From NCBI GenBank assembly GCA_039621445.1, contig CP154954.1, positions 32,016,012 through 32,080,011 on the forward strand: DNA of 64,000 bases, read 5' to 3'. Below are positions 35,165 through 44,971 of the stretch, one piece after another; position 1 is the first letter of the stretch; each line of letters begins with the position of its first letter. The notes beneath the pieces are model-generated. The model was not told where the DNA came from. It did no database searches and saw only the letters and a list, made by a program, of their open reading frames with translations. Source of the stretch: Euglena gracilis. Its lineage: Eukaryota; Euglenida; Euglenophyceae; Euglenales. The position numbers and the translations under genes are program-made.

Positions 35165-36290
35165 TGTCACTTTTTTCCCTTAAAAAAAGCCCCATGGTGG
35201 AGGAGAGTGTTTGGCAGCTGAGTAAATTGCACACCGAAGGAGCCATTGCAGGTAGTGTTTGAGGTCGTGTTTGATGTGTTCTGTCTTTTAATTTACTATC
35301 GTGGTCGGTGTGCGCAAATGCGCACGTCGTCATGGTGTGCCCATTTCGCACTCCGACGACGTCCATCTTTACACATGTGGTCGGTGTTTGAAAATGTGTA
35401 AACGCCGACCACGTGCGCATTTGCGCAAACTGACCACTTTTTTTATTCTCACCTGGTACTTGATACAGGTGTTTTTCAGTGCGTTTCTGTCTGTTTTCGG
35501 AGCAAAGCTGCGTTGTAAGCTCTTCCAGTTATTGTTGTTTCAAAAGGCTCTAGGCAGCGAGGTCAGTTTACAGTCCATGATATTTGACCCTTCTCATAAA
35601 TGGACGTGAGGTCTGTTTGCGCAAATGCGCACATGTGGTCGATGTGCGCATTTGCGCAAACCGACCTCATCATCTGCCCAAAACTCACGGTATTTGTCAC
35701 ATCAATTTCAGAAGTGTGAATTATCTGGTATTTATGGCCGTTCTTCGGGGGAACTGTACAATGGTCGATGGGCGAAATTGCGCACATCGACCTTCTTTCT
35801 TTGTTCAACAAAATCCCCAGGCACGCCTTCCTTTCTGCGTTCTTGGCCGGCGGTGTGATTGGACCCACCCTAGCCCCCCATGCTTGTTCCCCGCACTCCG
35901 GCAAACGTCCAAAGGCACAAATCCGAGGCCGGCGAAAACAAAAAGTGCGCCAAAACCCCCGGAGGGAGCCAGTCAGGGTCGCCAAAAGCCGGCGAGGAGA
36001 GCTGCATCGCACAAAAAGGAGGGAGGCGGTACTGGGGTTTTGCTGATTTTGCCGGTTGATATTTCATTTAGGGGGGTAGGTCCGGGGGTTTTCCTGGCAT
36101 GCCGACCACCAAAAAAGCAGCTAAAAAACAAAGCAATTTGTGGGACCGCTGTGGCCAAAAATGTAAATTCTGCCGGATTCATTGTCCACCTGTCGCCTCG
36201 CGCTCTCCCCCTTGCAACGCCGGTGCCAAAATCAAAAATTTGGTCGGTTTGCGCAAATGCGCAAATCGACCAAAAACCCTTAAGTGCGAG
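35165..36290. other. Unassigned sequence between palindromes
   Basis: A plus-strand frame (35584-36303) stays open for 239 codons, but its start and end run through palindromes and element scraps and the middle has no known domain. I do not call it a gene. TCCTTATATC-like element ends are absent here. Confidence 0.4.
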
Positions 36291-36299
36291 ATGCACTGC

Positions 36300-36795
36300 C
36301 TAAGAGGGGGAGTTATAAATGTGGGGGGTTTATAAGTGGGAGGGTTCCCCTTTAACCAGCAAGAATCTGGCCAACTGCTGTGCACCGCAACTGATGAGAA
36401 GCCCATGGCTGTTGGAGTCAGACTAAATTTGACCAATCCCATGGGAGGGGGGCCAGACAATTTTTTTTCGACCCCCAAGCGGGGTCACTCCCACTCTTCC
36501 CAAAACCAGTCAATCACTGTTTTTTTTTTGGAAAATCAGTCAGTCACTACCTCCCCCCCCCCGCTACCCCCCCCGGGGGGGGGGGTCGTCACTCTGAAAT
36601 CCAAAAAGGAAAATTGACCACAAATGTGAAAAAAAGCAAAAAAAATTCCGACGCCTTCGGGGCCAGGTCACTGGAATGGTTTTTTTGCCAACCCCCCCCC
36701 CCGGGGGAGGGGGTCCGGGATGAAAACTAGTCAATCATTCTGAAAAAACCAGTCGTCTCCCCCAGGGGGGGGGTCGGCCAGTGACTAAATGATTG
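36300..36795. repeat. Foldback repeat with CAGTCAGTCACT and C/G-run palindromes
   Basis: GTTATAAATG/GTTTATAAGTGGGAGG at 36312-36346 is a fragment of the TTATAAGT family. From 36505, CAGTCAATCACT, CAGTCAGTCACT, a C-run/G-run palindrome (36552-36586), a second one (36692-36715) and CTAGTCAATCATT...CAGTGACTAAATG form nested inverted pairs. CAGTCAGTGACTG also occurs at 40246. Confidence 0.5.
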
Positions 36796-36839
36796 TACGA
36801 GGGGAGGCACAAAGCGCAGGAAATACTTTTGGGGGGTCG

Positions 36840-37025
36840 TCAGGGCTGTATGGGAGGCCTGGCGGGGGGGGGGGTCGGACCCTCCACCCGGGAGGTGGGG
36901 GGTTGGGTCGACACCCCCCACCCACCATGGCACCTGCTCAAAGAGAATTCCTTTCGCGCCGAAAAAAAAACGGTGCCCCCGAAAATATGGGAAGGCCTGG
37001 GGGGGGGTCGGACTGGTCGCACCTA
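36840..37025 (+). repeat. TACGGGAAGGCCTGG-type G-run repeat, copy 1
   Basis: GGGCTGTATGGGAGGCCTGG, G run, GGTCGGACC, CCACCATGGCACCTGCTCAAAGAGAATTCC, then the GCGCCG hairpin module and a second GGAAGGCCTGG plus G run. Same order as 47925-48085 and 59720-59870. Confidence 0.65.
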
Positions 37026-37029
37026 CGTG

Positions 37030-37780
37030 GAAAATCGCCACAAAAATATTATTCATTCCTGGAGGATCTGGCACAGCAGTGCCTGGACCAACGTTGGCCG
37101 TGTCCAACTCCCCTGGGTGGTGTCGGTGTGGGTGTCAGAGTGCCTGTCCAAGCAGGTCCCCCAGGATGGGGTCGGTCTCACGTTGAGCCTGGTCGGAACC
37201 TCGACATAATTGTCATGCCGTCACGGGTGACAGATGGGAGCACGTCAAACAGGGGCTGGAAAGGAGGCCGCCAACACGTATCTCTTCGTTCGGAGACGGA
37301 AGAGGTGGAGGTGGGGACAGCAATGGAACTGGGAACTGGGACAGAAGGCGATTCAGGGGCCGGAAGCAAGCACTCTGCAGGACGCCAACACTGTGGCAGG
37401 CAATGGTGACGGAAGAGACCTGAGGCAGAATTCCGTGGAAACAACGCGGCCTGCTTCCGTGGCAGGGTGGGGGAGAGACGCAACCCAGGAGGATGACACC
37501 AGTTTTGACTAACTGGCACAGGCTTCTATGGTAGGAAATGTGTTCCAACCGGGCTTCTTTTTACCAACCCCAGGGGGGAGGAGGGTGCCTTGTCCTATGG
37601 GCTGCCTGCCCTTAGCAGGCACACACCCCAGGGAGGGTCACTTGCCGACCCAGGCAAATTTCCCTTGAAAATGGCCATTTACGGGTCTCCGGCGCCGAAG
37701 GCATTGGGGGTGTGCTACAGGGTGTGCTACTACCAGTGGGGTCGAAATTGCCCTACCACCCTACCTGCCCACAGCACCTC
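37030..37780. other. Unassigned sequence with a dispersed block at 37555-37660
   Basis: The block TTTTTACCAACCCCAGGGG, GGGTGCCTTGTCCTATGGGCTGCCTGCCC, AGCAGGCAC and GGGAGGGT recurs at 50405-50520 and 59410-59520. The remainder holds overlapping frames on both strands without a recognisable domain. Confidence 0.5.
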
Positions 37781-37782
37781 CG

Positions 37783-38529
37783 TAGATGCACTTTGGCTTC
37801 CGTCTGGTTCAAGGCCTGGCGCTGCATTCCGCTTCTGGCCCTTTCTTCGGAGCAACTCCCAATAATTGTCCAACCCCATATTCACTGGGACTGCAAACTT
37901 CCGTTTTTGTGTTTTCCTTGCAATTCACCTCTCCCTTGGGTTTTTGGCTTATCTTTCCTACACTTGCTGCTGCCGCCGCTTCTGTTGCTGCTCGATTTCG
38001 TTCCCAAGAGGTGTTTACGGTGGTAAGGGGCCTACTCCTCCACTGCATGCCAGCGGGTACCGGTGTCACCGGCAGTGGGCCCTTTTTACCACCACGGCCC
38101 TCCGGGTCCCCCTGGGAAGGAAATACTTTCCGCCGCTGCTTGCTGGGCTGCTGCTGCTACTGCTTCCCTGACTCTTTGGACCCCCTCTGGGCTCTGTGCT
38201 CTTGTGGTTCCCAGTTCTTGCGTTGTGTTCTCCCATTGCTGTTCTCAATGGGATGGGCATATGGGCAGGAGGTGGTCCTCCACCAGCATCCCATACCAGA
38301 CTTGCACATGCGCTGTTCCCCCGTGGGTCTGCCCCGCCCTCCCCATGGGGTGCCCTTCTCTGTGGGCTGCACTTTTTGGGTGTATCCCCACCAGTTGGCT
38401 GGGTGCTGATACAGGGTATAGACACTGCTGTCCAAACCAACACGCCTTGCCAATGCTGGGGGGTGTTGGTGTCGGTGTGAATGTGCCCACCTTTGGCGTG
38501 GTTACGTCCAAGCTGCAGTGGCAAAATCG
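37783..38529 (-). repeat. Solo retroelement long repeat, copy 1
   Basis: About 750 bp homologous to 41119-41931, of which 37783-38200 also matches 46900-47333. It starts at GTAGATGCACTTTGGC and includes GGAGCAACTCCCAATAATTG, CACCACGGCCCTCCGGGTC and a CTG-rich tract. Minus-strand frames read through two conserved stretches, one Gln/Ala-rich and one with PANWWGYTQKVQPTEKGTPW. The latter is preserved in the other long copy, so this repeat contains coding sequence as well as terminal sequence. Confidence 0.8.
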
Positions 38530-39540
38530 GCTATTTGAGGTGCACATGCCCACAGCACCCCCCGGGGGGTGCGCACTTGACTCTGTATGAACTGTTACAG
38601 CTGCGCCTGATGCCGCAAAATTCTACAATGCCAGAACAGCACAAAATGTATCCACTGTTGAGATTTGCCTCCCAGCTAGTATGGTGTAGGTGGGGAGCGT
38701 ACCAAACGCCCACTGGAGGAGTTGGAGACACACACACTCAGGGAGAGAGGGCACATATACTATTATTCATCTGAGATGAATCTTAGATGTGTGAAGACTG
38801 TTGGCTGTGGCGTATTAATAATTATGATGGGGGGGACAATAAGGGGGGGGGTAATTACACCCCCCCACAAGGGTACAAAACTACCCCCCTAAAAAGTTCA
38901 CATCCCCCAAAGGAGAAATCACTGTCACATCTCAGGTCAGAAAGACACACACAATTCTCAGAACTGTCCTTCTCGGACCAAATTTTTCTATCGTCCAAGC
39001 CCAAAACTTTGACAGATAATCACTTGACTTCTTGCTTGACATTACAAGAAGGAGAAAAAATGGAAAGAGTGGTGCAAAATCAAGTATTTTGTGCTTTGCC
39101 CTAATAAGTGCGCAGTGCCCTAATAAGTGCGCACCCCTTGGGGTCCAAAATACTTCCTTAAAATGCACACAGCCACACAGCACTTATTCGGGGGATTTTA
39201 CAATCCGTTTTATGTTTCTAATGTTGTGGGTTGGTGGGGCCTTCTGTTTAACTCAGCAGACCTCCCCTGTGTGGGGGTGGGTGGGTGGGTGGGTGGGTCT
39301 GGGGCTGGACCCCCCCCCAACATGGGTGGTCCCAGACCGGGCTTCGGTGGGTGGGGGAACTCCCCTCTCCTCCTGGCGCCAGCAACACAAAAAAAAAACC
39401 ACCAAACAGTCTTCAAATAAATCAGGAGGGAGGGGCCCCACAAAGCTAAATGAATGTGTGGTTGAGTGCCAGGGCTTGAAGTCAGCCAACCCCTCCCCAG
39501 GCTTTCCCTGAGCCAGTTTGAGGGCTAACTTTGGGGGAAT
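38530..39540. other. Unassigned sequence
   Basis: Includes C/G-run blocks at 38830-38895, GCCCTAATAAGTGCGCA as a direct repeat at 39099 and 39117, and a GGGT microsatellite at 39266-39297. No gene. Confidence 0.5.
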
Positions 39541-39544
39541 CGCT

Positions 39545-40295
39545 TATGTGTCAGGTGCACAATGATATCTGATTATATACTTTGGTGGCCAAATTCTAAA
39601 TACTATTCTGATATGTCCAATTGTTTGGGGGCCAATTGGGGGGAGGGGAAATATTCTTCCTGTAATAAGACGGGCCCATTTAACCACAAAAGAGATGCCA
39701 GCGAAGGGAAAGAAACAACACTCTCAGGGGAAGAACCACGGAGACAGATTGATATGAGCTGCACATCCAAAAGGTTTTGGACGTGCAGCCCTCCTTTTAT
39801 TTGTTGGGAATGGCCGGATCACAACCCAATCTCTTCCATGCTGCGAAAACCTTGGTGAAATCGTCTGGATTTGTCACTGAAAGTGCTTGGCCTGGAGGTG
39901 GCAAGGGGGTGGGGGTTCCCCTCAAACGGGGGGGGGGGACAACAGCCCGGGCCATCGAGCCTGCCAGCAGGGCCAATGGCCTGCTCAGAACAAGCACTGA
40001 ACCCACGGCAGAACGCAGCCGTCGAGGGCAGTGCAGCCGGGGCATCCACTTGATACCGATGGCGGGTGGGCGGGCACACTGGCTGTTTGCATGACCGGAG
40101 GGTGATCCATCAACCGCACCCTGCGTTGGGGAGAACACAGTGCCGCATGGGAAAGGCAGCAGCGCAAGTCAAAAGCAGAGCCCAACTTTCGTTGTAAATC
40201 CGCATTAAGCTCGGGGAGGGACCCTGAAGTATTTAAAAAAAAAGCAGTCAGTGACTGCATAAGGGGATCAGTCAGTCACTCGTCCACCTGTGGGG
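39545..40295. other. Unassigned sequence
   Basis: A G run at 39929-39938 and CAGTCAGTGACTG palindromes at 40246-40278. Open frames on both strands at 39777-40138 have no recognisable domain. Confidence 0.4.
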
Positions 40296-40299
40296 TAGT

Positions 40300-41060
40300 G
40301 AATACCAGCAATATTCCAATGTTGTGTGCGGTATGTTGTATGGCCTGGGACGATGCGGCTGGCGTGCGGCGGCGGTCGGGGTTCGACCCACTTCTGCAGG
40401 AAGTGCACCGCAGAGGAAGGGGGTGGCCTCTGCTAGGGCACAGGGAGGGGGGCTGCTCTCCCAGACCCCACTGCAACCCAGCCAAAATCAGGAAGCAACC
40501 CTGTGTCCATGTCCAGAAAGGACATCGCCATCGGCCATGGGAATCTCCAATGTCCACATGCGTTCTGCCAATTCTTCCAATTCTTTCCCCATTGCTTCAG
40601 CGTGTGGGTGCATCATCAGGAATGCAGAATGGTCGATGGAAAATGTTTTTGATGTTCGGCTCTATGATCCATATCTCAATTACCTCCCTGAACACCGAGG
40701 CGTGGCAAATGAACAGGGGCAAACAGGTCATAAAAAAAATCATACACATACACACTCAATAGCCCGCAAGGTTTTTGGAAGCAAAGCGCACGGCAGCAAC
40801 TCTGGCAAACACAAATGGGAGGTCGCGGAACCCCTTGGTGCAGGGGAGCCGGGGCTCCGCTGGGAGGACAAAGGTGATGGCGTTCCGCCGCTCCTTTGGC
40901 GGAGGGTGACCCTGGGCGTCCGGGGAATGGACCATCTCCTTTTCCTCCTGGAGAAGCAGGCGGCGGTTGATGGTGCAGGCAGGCGGTGCCGCATGCACGC
41001 ACACGCAAAAGCACACCACCAGAATGCTGTTTGTCCGGAAAACAAAACAATTTAAATTAC
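40300..41060. other. Two-strand open region, unassigned
   Basis: A plus-strand frame of 243 codons (40324-41055) overlaps open minus-strand frames (40676-41050 and 40756-41019). The minus frame at 40756-41019 (INRRLLLQEEKEMVH, then RRNAITFVLPAEPRLP) looks more protein-like and lies just 3' of the retroelement's terminal repeat. Neither strand shows a domain I can name. Confidence 0.25.
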
Positions 41061-41086
41061 GAATAACTGGAGGAATAATTTAATAA

Positions 41087-41092
41087 TTTATT
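41087..41092 (-). promoter_or_regulatory. AATAAA polyadenylation-like signal at the retroelement 3' end
   Basis: On the minus strand AATAAA lies about 27 bases beyond the end of the terminal repeat at 41119, within AT-rich sequence. Position and orientation fit 3'-end processing of the minus-strand retroelement transcript. The hexamer is common, so support is modest. Confidence 0.35.
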
Positions 41093-41118
41093 TTGCAGTG
41101 CAGGGGGTAACTGAAAAA

Positions 41119-41931
41119 CCCCCTTAGGTGCACTTTGGCTTCTGTCTGGTTTAAGGCCTGGCGCTGCATTCCGCTTCTGGCCCTTTCTTCGGAGCAACTC
41201 CCAATAATTGTCTGACCCCATATTCACTGGGACTTCAAACGTCCGTTTTGTGGTTTCCTGGCCCTTCCCCTCCCCTTTGAGCTTTTGGCTCCCCTTTCTT
41301 GCTGCTGCTGCTCTGCTTCTGTTGCTGCTCGATTTCATTCCCAAGTGCTGCTCGGGGTGGTAAGGGGTCTACTCTTCCATTGCGTGCCAGCGGGTGCCGG
41401 TGTCACCGGCAGTGGGTCCTTTTTACCACCACGGCCCTCCGGGTCCCCCTGGGAAGGAAATACTTTCCGCTGCTGCTTGCTGGGCTGCTGCTGCTGCTGC
41501 TGTTTCCTCGACCCTTTGGACCCCACCTGGGTTCTGTGCTCTTGGTGTGGTTCCCAATTGTTGTGTTGCTGTCTGCGTCGTTGTTCGCAATTGGATGGGC
41601 ATGATGATGAGATCGTGCTCTTGGTTTGGTTCCCAGTTCTTGCGTTGCGTTCTGGTGGTGGTGGTGGTTATGGGATGCTGGTGGTCCTCCACCAGCATCC
41701 CATACCATACTTGCACATGCGCTGTTCCCCCGTGGGTCTGCCCCGCCCTCCCCATGGGGTGCCCTTCTCTGTGGGCTGCACTTTTTGGGTGTATCCCCAC
41801 CAGTTGGCTGGGTACTGGTACAGACACTGCTGTGCAAACCAGCACGCCTTGCCATTGCTGCGGGCGTTGGTGTCGGTGTGGGTGTGTCCACCTTTTGTGT
41901 GGTTACCTCCAAACTGTGGTGGCAAAATCAA
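41119..41931 (-). repeat. 3' long direct repeat of the retroelement, copy 2
   Basis: 41119-41547 matches 46900-47333 at the other end of the retroelement in the same orientation. The whole stretch also matches the solo copy at 37783-38529. Both 41119 and 46900 begin with CCCCCTTAG(G/A)TGCACTTT. Penelope-like elements are known to carry such pseudo-LTRs. A CTG-rich tract (Gln/Ala in the minus frames) and a conserved frame with PANWWGYTQKVQ are included. Confidence 0.8.
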
Positions 41932-42682
41932 GGCGGGTGGTTGGGAGTGTGTGTAGAAGTTGATTTTCCGGTGCCTCGGACTGTGGTCCAGCCTTCGGCA
42001 CTGTTTGGTTTGTTTTGCTAAACGGGTTGGTGCCATTTCTGATGGGGCTGGCTGCCTCCAGGAGCTTGTTGGGCACTTGGTGCATGCCCCGGCTCTCGCC
42101 TTTTTTTTGTCCCCAGGGACCCCCTTTGGCTGTGACCGGAGGACCACGGTTCTCGGCCTCGCCTATCCGCTCCCCTTCCTTCCAGTCGTGGCTCTCCTCT
42201 TTTGCTGCCATTTCTGTGTCCCCATCAGAAGAGAACCTCTCTTTGCCTGACGCCCTCGCCTGGCGCCTCATATTCTGTTCTCTGTGCTCTGTTTGTTCAC
42301 TCTGGTACCATTGAGGTTGGGTCCTGGTGCGTGTGCTTTTCCTGGGCCTGCTCTGCAACAGTACCTCGGTTTCCACCCATGCCAAACCGATGTGCTGCCA
42401 CTCGGCCTCCTCCTCCAGCTGTATGCGCAACACGCCCTCCTCTCCCAAACCACAATGGCGTTGCAGGTCTTCTTCTACCAGCAAGATGTTGAGCTGCCCG
42501 CCTCCAGCAACCCAGAATGCCCAACACCTCGCCAATCGGTCTTTGTTGTGTTTTGTACCACCACGCTTCTCTGTCTCCACCCCTTTCTCCCTCTCCCGTT
42601 CTCCTCTTTTGCTCTCTTTGGGTGACATTCCGGGTGGATCAGAAAGCTCTCTTCCCCCTTGTGCTGTGGCTGTGCTGCTCAC
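41903..42682 (-). pseudogene. C-terminal tail of the retroelement with degenerate J-like repeat
   Basis: An open minus frame of 259 codons is rich in Glu, Arg, Lys and Gln. Its start (about 42730-42600, across two frames) is a diverged copy of the J-domain region 43390-43250: both read LTAT near the start, then an LIHP motif followed by a His-Pro-Lys or cognate stretch. Here the HPD tripeptide has decayed to HPE. After it comes LNILLVEEDLQRHCGLGEEG and low-complexity sequence, with no further domain recognised. The frame runs directly into the 3' long repeat. It is either the true C terminus or read-through of a non-coding 3' region; Glu/Arg bias makes the latter possible. Confidence 0.35.
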
Positions 42683-42867
42683 CCAGGCACTCCCTGGTAA
42701 CTGTTGCAGTCAACTCTCCTGTCCTGTGAAAAACCTCATCCTCCAGTCTTTCTCCGCTGGCCCCCTCTGTTCTCGGCACCCTTGGAAATTTGTTTTCTCT
42801 CTTCTGCCACTCTCTGGTCCGGCTGCTCCTCCGTCTTCTTCCACGCAGCACCCGCAGTGGGGCACCT

Positions 42868-43383
42868 TCAGTCCCCCCCTGGGGCTTGACCCCCGGCACA
42901 CTCGCCTCCCTCGTCGAACCTCCCTTTTGGCGCACCACTGCGCCCCCCCCCATGGCCTCCGGTTGCCTCCTGCCATAGTCTTCCTCTTCTCCCCATGTTC
43001 CGGCCCACCCTCCAGTCCTTCCCCTCCCCTGCGCCCTCTCCCGTTTCCTCCCATTGCCACCCCTCCCTCTCCACCTTCCCCAACACAGCGCCTTCTCCTT
43101 CCACCCCATTGCCTCTACAGCTGCACTGACCCCCCACCCCCAGCCCCCCGTGCCCCCCCCCCCGTCCCCCGGGGTTGGTAATGGTGCCACCTTCTCTGTC
43201 ATCCACCCAATCCTTTTCATCTCCCAGCTTCTGAAAAGCCTCTTTGCTCTTTGGGTGGGAACATTCATCCGGGTGGATCAGAAAGCTCATCCTCTTGTAA
43301 ACTGCCATGCAGTCCTGGCTGGGGGTGGTTTCTCGGACCCCCAGGGCTTGCCACGGAGTTGTTGCAGTCAACACTCGTGTCAC
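42868..43383 (-). pseudogene. J-domain (DnaJ-like) module of the retroelement
   Basis: J domains stimulate Hsp70 ATPase through an invariant His-Pro-Asp loop between helices II and III. Residues 9-60 of this frame fit the fold: PWQALGV corresponds to the YxxLGV start, QDCMAVYKRMSFLI to helix II, then HPD at residues 37-39 (43275-43267), and SKEAFQKLGDEKDWV to helix III. It follows the OTU region after a frameshift near 43380. Downstream the frame is Gly/Arg low complexity and probably not protein. The match is motif-based but covers the whole domain length. A host-derived J domain captured by the retroelement is the simplest explanation; a chance juxtaposition of a host gene fragment is the main alternative. 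Confidence 0.6.
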
Positions 43384-43852
43384 TGCTGCGCTCTACAAAA
43401 CTCATCAACAACTCCACGTCGTCATCAATGAAAACATTGCCCTGGCGACTAGCTTTCTCCCTCCTGATCTTTGCTCTGCGCTTCTGCACAGCTTTCTGGT
43501 AAGCTTCGGCTTTGTTCTCAGCCCTGGTTGGCACCATTAGCAGTGGTTTCCTCACCTTCAAGTGGGTTGTGTGGTGGCTCCTCTCTGGATCCGGGCTTCC
43601 GTCTATCATGATCGCGTCGTAATGACCCCTGTTTTGGTGGAACACCACCCGCCTGAGGGGACCTCTGGAGCCATGTTGTGTGCACTCTTGACAATGGTCA
43701 CCATGGTCCAGAAACACCCGCAGTCTGAATTTCAAGACAGGAGGCAACAAAGCCAGCTCCGGTTCTTCAGCCCAATGGATATGGCTGACCACTGATGCCA
43801 AATATCCCTCCTTGTCCCAGTCCAGGGTTGTCAGGGTTTGTCCTACCGACAT
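43265..43852 (-). pseudogene. OTU protease module, C-terminal half
   Basis: OTU cysteine proteases cleave ubiquitin-type or polyprotein substrates using Cys and His. This frame supplies the second half: DKEGYLASVVSHIHWAEEPEL corresponds to the YL...WGG..EL segment, PPVLKFRLRVF to the central strand, and RRVVFHQNRGHYDAI to the last strand, with the catalytic His at residue 77 (about 43624-43622) in GHYDAI. Its partner half, with the Cys, is in another frame at 43767-44279. After OTU the frame continues with a basic helix (about residues 110-140) and an acidic stretch, FIDDDVELLMSF, that leads into the J domain. The two halves together span about 130 residues, usual for OTU. Confidence 0.65.
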
Positions 43853-44279
43853 TCCCGAACCCGGGATCTCTGTATCCCATTCCTCCCTGACATAAGCTGC
43901 TTACTTTGCGTACTTTGCATACTTTGCGGCGCAGTTCCAGTGCCACGGTGCCCTCGTTAGACACGGCAGCGCAATGGAACAGACATGACCCATCGGGGCT
44001 GCTAGCCACAGGGTTGCTTGGTTCTTCCTGACTACTTCCCCGCTGTGCCCACAGCAGCGTTGGCGTGCAGGGTGCTGACGGACTGGCACCTTGTGCTGGA
44101 ATGGGCACCCAACTTCTTGGTACAAACACCCGCTTCCAAACCGGCACAATTTCTTTGCAAATGGGACAGCTTTGCTGTGCTCCTTGCCCTCCTTCTGCAC
44201 TTGCAGCCTCACCACACAAGTCATTTTGCGGAACCACGAACGCAGCTCCACCCGCCGGATTTCTTCCGCTTTCCACCAA
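43767..44279 (-). pseudogene. OTU protease module, N-terminal half with catalytic Cys motif
   Basis: Residues 89-126 contain PDGSCLFHCAA, the classical OTU nucleophile motif (D-G-x-C-L-F), with Cys99 at 43985-43983, followed by ALELRRKVCKV, the usual LR..V helix. This lies directly 3' of the RT and CCCH region on the minus strand, and 5' of the GHYDAI half. A frameshift near 43900 separates the two halves. Upstream residues 38-41 read CPIC, in a frame that competes with the CCCH frame, so the exact path between RT and OTU is uncertain. OTU domains have been noted in some non-LTR retrotransposons; I know of none in a Penelope-like element. Confidence 0.65.
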
Positions 44280-44971
44280 TCAGCAAGGAATTTGCTCCAC
44301 ATGCGGTCCAGTTCATGCCTAAAATACCCCCTACGGGTGGCTGCCAGGACAATGCCCTGCACTGCAAATTTGAACATTTGCAGCGTAGAGCACAGCCTTT
44401 GTGCTCTGATGAACTGGCCAGTGAGGACCCCTAAGCGCTGGGAGTCTGCGACCATTGACCCTGCCCCTGGGTACCTCCTGATTCGGATTGGGTACGTGCA
44501 ATCTCTGAAATGCATTCCGGTGAAGAACTTCATTTCCCCCGTGTGCACTAGCAGGAGCCACTTGAGGACCATTCCGAGGTACACAGATTCTCCATCATTG
44601 GTCTTTGTGTATTTGTACTGCATGCCATACTGCTCTGCAGTCGGGATGCATCCGGAAAATGAATGAATATCATCAATGAAACGGTAATTGTGCTCCATTT
44701 CCTCAAGTGTCTTTGTGGCGTCAAAACCTCTCTCAACAGGGTAGCAGTCCAGGTTGGCAATTTGGGGTGCACACGCCAACCCCATCCCAAACCCTTTCAC
44801 CTGCTTCAGCAGCGTGCTTCCCCTCTTGATGAACCCAGTGTCAATCACAAATTGCACCATTTCCAACACCTCCTCCTTTGACAAGCATCCAGAAGCATCC
44901 TGTGCTGCTTCCTCTGGCATGAGGTGCACCCACCTGTCTTTCCTTGCCCGCAGCTGGTGCCTCGCTTCCAA
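43901..44971 (-). pseudogene. Reverse transcriptase core (palm/thumb) plus CCCH finger
   Basis: A minus frame of 356 codons, the longest convincing coding frame in the window. KQVKGFGMGLACAPQIANL (residues 56-74) is RT motif B. YRFIDDI (96-102) is motif C, with the catalytic Asp pair at 44674-44669. Residues 130-165 carry the following strand and TGEMKFF. GVLTGQFIRAQRLCS and ATRRGYFRHEL (181-221) form the Penelope-type post-palm signature (GQ..R..RICS, RGYP..L). After the thumb, KLCRFGSGC, LYQEVG and CPFQH (residues 274-293, 44146-44093) give C-x5-C-x6-C-x3-H, a candidate CCCH RNA-binding finger of the Nab2/ZC3H14 style. The last 50 residues are probably out of frame. It is fused by frame changes to the RT fingers upstream and OTU downstream. 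Confidence 0.75.

Larger units (their letters stand above)
31660..36275. repeat. TGCGCA palindrome cluster, type 1
   Basis: At least eleven short palindromes share the core TGCGCA-N2-TGCGCA (or its A/T-swapped form) and outer arms GGTCG(A/G)TG...CATCGACC. Examples lie at 31706-31735, 32438-32470, 33806-33841, 33856-33889, 33958-33988, 34190-34216, 35302-35333, 35405-35440, 35762-35792 and 36240-36272. At 35608-35668 two of them combine into one hairpin with 27-base arms (26 matched) and a 7-base loop. Sequence between copies is unrelated, so the palindrome itself is the repeated unit. No coding function is implied, although frames through it read Val-Asp-Val-Arg-Lys-Cys-Ala. Confidence 0.85.

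Noticed and set aside
35584-36303. Plus-strand frame of 239 codons
   Set aside because: Both ends read through TGCGCA palindromes and the middle has no recognisable domain; openness is plausibly chance in GC-rich DNA.
40324-41055. Plus-strand frame of 243 codons as a gene
   Set aside because: Equally open and more protein-like frames exist on the minus strand, and no domain is recognisable on either.
42327-43181. Plus-strand frame of 284 codons, one of the longest in the window
   Set aside because: It is Pro/Ser/Leu-rich and antisense to the retroelement's J-domain and tail region, whose minus-strand motifs are convincing.
44397-44425. CTGATGA, a perfect short hairpin, then GAGG on the plus strand, resembling a hammerhead ribozyme core
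   Set aside because: The conserved GAAA is absent, it lies on the strand opposite the retroelement transcript, and it falls inside RT coding sequence.
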